The position numbers were made by a program, and so were the translations under genes. Below, piece by piece: positions 60,836 to 64,000 of a DNA stretch of 64,000 bases. The notes below the pieces were generated by a model. That model had not been told where the DNA came from and ran no database searches. It was given only the letters and a program-made list of their open reading frames with translations. This DNA comes from an uncultured Pelagibacteraceae bacterium (GTDB lineage: Bacteria > Pseudomonadota > Alphaproteobacteria > Pelagibacterales > Pelagibacteraceae), in contig CACJBX010000001.1 in the NCBI GenBank assembly GCA_902591755.1, forward strand, positions 221,001 to 285,000. The letters run 5' to 3'. The stretch's first letter is position 1, and each line of letters starts with the position of its first letter.

Positions 60836-61648
60836 ATGTTTAATAAAAAATTTATGTTAATTTTCAATACTCTAATTGGTTTAATCACTATTTATGTAAT
60901 TATTTGTTTGGTAATTTTTCTGTCGCAGAGAAAATTATTATATCATCCTAACGAAAATAATTATTTAGACGAGAACAAACTGACACATAAGATTGAAAAG
61001 GTGTTCGTTGAGTCAGATAATAAATTAATTGGTTGGCACCATTTTAAAGACAGGAAATATAAGACATTATTATTTTTTCATGGGAATGCAGGAAATCTAC
61101 AAAATAGAATTTACAAATTAAACGAGATAGCCGAACTAGATGTAAATTATCTAATTATCGCTTACAGAGGTTTTAGTGGAAATGAGGGAAAACCCACAGA
61201 GGAAGGTTTGTACAATGATTCAATGGCAGCGAAAAAGTGGTTAAATTCAAACAACATTGGTGATAACAATATCATTCTTTATGGAGAATCTCTAGGAACA
61301 GCTGTTGCAGTGGACCTTGGTTCTAAATTTCCATTTGCTGGAATAATCTTAGAGTCTCCTTTTACTTCAATGGTAGAACTTTCAAAAATTTATTATCCTT
61401 ATTTACCAGTGAACTTACTGTTGAAAGATAAATATGATTCCATTAATAAAATTACCAAAATAGCTTTTCCCAAACTGGTTATGCACGGAGATAAAGACAA
61501 CATTGTTCCATTTAGAATGGGAAAAAGAATGTTTGAAAGTTTTTCAGAACCAAAATTTAGTTATTTTAAGTCAGGCGATGATCATATGATGGATTTTGAC
61601 CAAGAACTTTTAGGGAATATAAAAAATTTTATTAATGAATTAAATTGA
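60836..61648 (+). CDS. Alpha/beta hydrolase (BEM46-like)
   Basis: The 270-residue serine hydrolase has an N-terminal membrane anchor (about 8-27), the oxyanion-loop LFFHGNAGNLQNR near residue 77, the nucleophile elbow ILYGESLGTAVAVDLG near residue 140 (G-E-S-L-G), LESPFTSM near residue 168, the catalytic Asp in VMHGDKDNIVPFRMG near residue 212 and His in GDDHMMDFD near residue 250. BEM46-like hydrolases are membrane-anchored and of unknown substrate. It overlaps the convergent ftsY by 9 bp. Confidence 0.92.
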   Translation: MFNKKFMLIFNTLIGLITIYVIICLVIFLSQRKLLYHPNENNYLDENKLTHKIEKVFVESDNKLIGWHHFKDRKYKTLLFFHGNAGNLQNRIYKLNEIAELDVNYLIIAYRGFSGNEGKPTEEGLYNDSMAAKKWLNSNNIGDNNIILYGESLGTAVAVDLGSKFPFAGIILESPFTSMVELSKIYYPYLPVNLLLKDKYDSINKITKIAFPKLVMHGDKDNIVPFRMGKRMFESFSEPKFSYFKSGDDHMMDFDQELLGNIKNFINELN

Positions 61649-62569
61649 TTTTTCTAAACTTAAAAAATTTTCTGCAAAAGTTTCAGCATCAAAAGATTGT
61701 AAATCGTCCTCTTTTTCGCCAAGACCAATTGCAATTATTGGAAGTTTAAATTTTTTTGCAGCAGCAATTAGTATTCCTCCTTTTGCGGTTCCATCAAGTT
61801 TTGTCATGACAAGGCCAGTTAAAGGGATAATATTATTAAATTCTGTTACTTGATTTATTACATTTTGTCCTGAGGTTGCATCCAAAATTAGAACAACATC
61901 ATGAGGCGCATTGTTATCAACTTTTTTAACTACATTTGCAATTTTTTTATACTCATCCATCAAGTTTTTCTTGTTCTGCAATCTACCAGCGGTATCTATC
62001 AAAACTGTATGAATTTTATTTTTTTTTGAATATTCCATTGCTTTAAAAGCGACAGACGCAGGATCACTTCCTGCCTCTGATTTTATTATTTCACTTCCAA
62101 CTTTTTTTGACCAGTTTTCTAATTGATCTATTGCTGCAGCTCTAAATGTGTCACAAGCAGCTAGCACTGTTTTATTATTATTATTTTGAAATATTTTAGA
62201 CATTTTCCCAATTGTGGTTGTTTTTCCTACTCCATTGACACCTGAAACTAAAATTGTTCTATTATCATTGGATTGATGAAAAAAATTTTTATTTTCTAAA
62301 GGTTTCATTAATGAGAGAATATATTCTTTAAGAATTTTGTTAATCTCATCCAATTTATTTTTACTTGGATCAATTCTGCTATTAGCTATTTGCTGTCTAA
62401 TCTCTGATGAAGCCTCAATCCCAACGTCTGATTGAATTAAAAATTCCTCAATTTCTTCTAAAGTTTTATCGTCAATTTCTTTGTTAACTACAATATCTTT
62501 TATACCTTTTGAAAAATTTGACGTAGTTTTTTTTAAGCCATCCTTAAATTTTTGAAAAATATTAATCAT
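61640..62569 (-). CDS. ftsY: Signal recognition particle receptor FtsY
   Basis: FtsY is the GTPase docking partner of Ffh at the membrane. The 309-residue product is the compact NG-domain form without a long acidic A domain: N domain with IEEFLIQSDVGIEAS, then G motifs VSGVNGVGKTTTIGKM (G1, near residue 112), CDTFRAAAIDQL (I-box), LIDTAGRLQNKKNLMDE (G3), MTKLDGTAKGG (G4) and GLGEKEDDLQSF near the end. It shares 4 bp with dapF at its start, and the Ffh partner gene lies just beyond dapF on the other strand, so both SRP proteins are in one locus. Confidence 0.97.
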   Translation of the reverse strand: MINIFQKFKDGLKKTTSNFSKGIKDIVVNKEIDDKTLEEIEEFLIQSDVGIEASSEIRQQIANSRIDPSKNKLDEINKILKEYILSLMKPLENKNFFHQSNDNRTILVSGVNGVGKTTTIGKMSKIFQNNNNKTVLAACDTFRAAAIDQLENWSKKVGSEIIKSEAGSDPASVAFKAMEYSKKNKIHTVLIDTAGRLQNKKNLMDEYKKIANVVKKVDNNAPHDVVLILDATSGQNVINQVTEFNNIIPLTGLVMTKLDGTAKGGILIAAAKKFKLPIIAIGLGEKEDDLQSFDAETFAENFLSLEKSI

Positions 62570-63378
62570 ATATTTATTTTAATATGTTCAATTTCTGAGA
62601 CTGAACCTTCCATAATAATGTTTCCTTGTTCATCTTTATTGATTTTAATTTTTCCTAATTTAAATTCTATTTCAGTTGGAAATTTTGAAATACCATTAAT
62701 TTCACCAGCTACAGCAGTTGCACATGCTGCAGTTCCACATGCTTTTGTAAGACCAGCTCCTCTTTCCCAGTGCAATACTTTAAAATGATTTTTACTTTTC
62801 TCTTTTGCAAAAGTAACATTAACTTTTTCAGGAAATAGTTCATGATTTTCTAAGATCGGTCCAACTTTTTTAATTTCGATCTTTTCTAGTTCGTTTATAA
62901 AAAAAATAATGTGAGGATTTCCAACATTAATTGCTGTCCCTAAAAACTCAATATCACCAACCATAACTTTTATTTTTTTTGTATCAATTTTCTTGTTAAG
63001 AGGTATTTGATCCCAATTAGTTTTTGGTTTTCCAATATTTGTTTGAATCAAATTATTTTTTAATATTTTCGACTCTAGTTTTCCTGAAGAAGTTTCAACA
63101 GTAATAAAGTTTTTTGAACTTTCTTTTGATAACAAGCTAGCTACACATCTAGTTCCATTTCCACATGCTGAGGAATCCGAGCCATCTGAATTTTTAAAAG
63201 TTAAAAATGCATCAAATTTATCACTTTTATTTATAAGAATTAGTTGATCACAACCAATATTGCCTCTGTCACAAATTTTTTTTATTTGAGAATTGTTTAG
63301 ATCATATTTTTTTTCACGTTGATCAATTATGACGAAGTCATTTCCAAGACCATCCATTTTATAAGCTTTAAAATCCAT
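62566..63378 (-). CDS. dapF: Diaminopimelate epimerase
   Basis: DapF converts LL- to meso-diaminopimelate for lysine and peptidoglycan. The 270-residue enzyme has two catalytic cysteines: SSACGNGTRCVASLL near residue 73 and TKACGTAACATAVAGE near residue 216, plus YKMDGLGNDFVIID at the start and DQLILINKS. It overlaps ftsY by 4 bp. Its start faces the ffh gene, with a 157-bp spacer that carries a structured RNA on the opposite strand. Confidence 0.97.
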   Translation of the reverse strand: MDFKAYKMDGLGNDFVIIDQREKKYDLNNSQIKKICDRGNIGCDQLILINKSDKFDAFLTFKNSDGSDSSACGNGTRCVASLLSKESSKNFITVETSSGKLESKILKNNLIQTNIGKPKTNWDQIPLNKKIDTKKIKVMVGDIEFLGTAINVGNPHIIFFINELEKIEIKKVGPILENHELFPEKVNVTFAKEKSKNHFKVLHWERGAGLTKACGTAACATAVAGEINGISKFPTEIEFKLGKIKINKDEQGNIIMEGSVSEIEHIKINI

Positions 63379-63400
63379 ATAATAATACTTAACTTATTTA

Positions 63401-63426
63401 TTGACTTTTTGAACCTCTATTATAGT
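63401..63426 (+). promoter_or_regulatory. Weak promoter candidate for ffh
   Basis: TTGACT (63401-63406) and TATAGT (63421-63426) lie in the right order before the structured leader, but the 14-nt spacer is short of the usual 17. Transcription starting near 63432 would include the whole leader element. Other -10-like AT stretches are present, so this is tentative. Confidence 0.35.
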
Positions 63427-63434
63427 TTCTCACA

Positions 63435-63531
63435 TCTTCCGCAAAAACAGCATTTTGCGGTGTCTTTGGAAACAAAGAGATCGACACCAGTCAGCGAGGG
63501 TTCGCCCACTGGTGCGATTGCTGCTGGAAGA
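63435..63531 (+). ncRNA. Compact structured leader RNA of ffh (candidate cis-regulatory RNA)
   Basis: The 97-nt sequence folds by eye into a closed multi-helix element. P1: TCTTCC (63435-63440) with GGAAGA (63526-63531). P2: GCAAAA (63441-63446) with TTTTGC (63453-63458). P3: TCTTTG (63463-63468) with CAAAGA (63473-63478), capped by GAAA. P4: ATCG-A-CACCAGT (63480-63491) with ACTGGTGCGAT (63508-63518), with one bulged A and an inner GGG-TTCG-CCC cap. The P2 loop bases CAGCA (63448-63452) can pair with TGCTG (63519-63523), a pseudoknot. P1 contains the GGAAG Shine-Dalgarno of ffh (ATG at 63536). P1 competes with an extended P2 (C39-C40 with G59-G60), suggesting a switch. A Pelagibacter RNA motif named after ffh exists as far as I recall; I could not check identity. 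Confidence 0.75.
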
Positions 63532-63535
63532 AATT

Positions 63536-64000
63536 ATGTTTGAAAATTTGACAAATAAATTCGAGGGAATACTCGATACATTTAAAAAGGCGCCATCTCT
63601 AAATGAAAAACAGGTTGATGAGGGTCTTAAGCTAATTAGACAAGCTTTATTAGAGGCAGATGTATCGCTAGAGGTAGTAAAAGACTTCGTAACAAAAGTT
63701 AAACCAAAATTATTAGGAAAAGAAATAATAAGATCCACAGCTCCAGGACAAATGGTTGTTAAAATTGTTCACGATGAGCTTGTCTCATTTTTAGGTGATA
63801 GCAATCAAGAAATTAATTTAAAGTCTAATCCACCGGTAACAATAATGATGGTTGGTTTACAAGGTTCAGGAAAAACAACCACAACTGCAAAACTCTCAAA
63901 ATTTTTAGAAAAAAATAATAAGAAAAAAATTATGATGGTAAGTTTAGATATTTATAGACCAGCTGCTCAGGAACAACTAAAAATTTTGGGTGAACAAAAT
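63536..64000 (+). CDS. ffh: Signal recognition particle protein Ffh, N-terminal part (cut by window edge)
   Basis: Ffh binds SRP RNA and signal sequences and is the GTPase partner of FtsY. The frame from the ATG at 63536 runs to the window edge (155 residues). It shows the N domain MFENLTNKFEGILDTFKK, LIRQALLEADVSLEVVKDFV near residue 35, and the G domain start IMMVGLQGSGKTTTTAKL near residue 104 with the P-loop, then VSLDIYRPAAQEQL (I-box). The GGAAG Shine-Dalgarno is in the closing helix of the upstream structured RNA. The C-terminal M domain is outside the window. Confidence 0.97.
   Translation, partial: MFENLTNKFEGILDTFKKAPSLNEKQVDEGLKLIRQALLEADVSLEVVKDFVTKVKPKLLGKEIIRSTAPGQMVVKIVHDELVSFLGDSNQEINLKSNPPVTIMMVGLQGSGKTTTTAKLSKFLEKNNKKKIMMVSLDIYRPAAQEQLKILGEQN

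Noticed and set aside
63435..63531. Possible 4.5S SRP RNA, given the ffh and ftsY neighbours.
   Set aside because: The element lacks the conserved SRP domain IV pattern (GGAA tetraloop with the CAGG and AAGCAG internal loop). It also ends at the ffh ribosome-binding site, so a leader RNA is likelier.
1..64000. CRISPR arrays, prophage, insertion sequences or rRNA.
   Set aside because: I saw no spaced direct repeats, phage structural genes, transposases or rRNA-like sequence.

Overview
This AT-rich window, with very short spacers and many overlapping genes, looks like a streamlined marine alphaproteobacterium of the SAR11 / Pelagibacterales group. The indications are the alphaproteobacterial gene orders (coaE-dnaQ-secB-fxsA-Tim44-Smr, hslVU beside a his operon, rpe-heparinase-purH, tsaD beside hemCD, ccmCDEFGH, dapF-ftsY next to ffh), TRAP transport of organic acids, photolyases and a DUF4212/SSS symporter. 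The taxon is inferred from these features and not from a search. I see no rRNA, CRISPR array, prophage or insertion sequence. There is one tRNA gene (Gly, GCC).

Layout. 1-6.1 kb: coaE end, dnaQ, secB, fxsA, Tim44-like, Smr, hslUV, hisB, hisH. 6.1-9.5 kb: a secreted lyase-like gene inside the his operon, then hisA, hisF, hisE, HIT and GNAT genes. 9.5-14.4 kb: lolA, ftsK, a UbiH-like monooxygenase, a LON-domain protein, tRNA-Gly and a pterin dehydratase. 14.4-24 kb: purH, a heparinase-like gene, rpe, a membrane protein, a sodium:solute symporter with its DUF4212 partner, a hypothetical gene, acs with a very basic N-terminal tail, and an EVE protein. 24.1-26.2 kb: a type II restriction-modification pair (PLD-type nuclease plus cytosine methyltransferase). 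26.2-31.2 kb: tsaD, hemC, hemD, mscS, yggT, folD. 31.2-39.6 kb: surface-glycan and light-repair genes interleaved (SPINDLY-type glycosyltransferase, atypical SDR, FeS-BCP-like photolyase, GT2, GDP-mannose dehydratase-like gene, membrane protein, DUF393, a 41-residue DUF2256 protein, and a photolyase lacking the N-terminal antenna domain). 39.6-44.5 kb: argG, IalB, aldo-keto reductase, Bax inhibitor-1, DUF2794, yciB, hspQ. 44.6-49.3 kb: cytochrome c maturation genes and a PagL-like deacylase. 49.3-58.4 kb: two FMN 2-hydroxyacid oxidases, an aminotransferase, a GlcD-like FAD oxidase, a D-2-hydroxyacid dehydrogenase and a TRAP transporter. This cluster looks like uptake and oxidation of small 2-hydroxy or 2-oxo acids such as lactate or glycolate. 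58.4-64 kb: amidase, a 59-residue membrane protein, EamA transporter, alpha/beta hydrolase, ftsY, dapF and the start of ffh.

The strongest non-coding signal is a compact multi-helix RNA in the dapF-ffh spacer (63435-63531). Its closing helix pairs the Shine-Dalgarno sequence of ffh, and one loop can form a pseudoknot. A second structured leader lies before ccmC. All eleven convergent gene pairs abut or overlap, and three of them share a 4-bp palindromic double stop. Several promoter-like sequences lie so close to start codons that leaderless mRNAs are likely.
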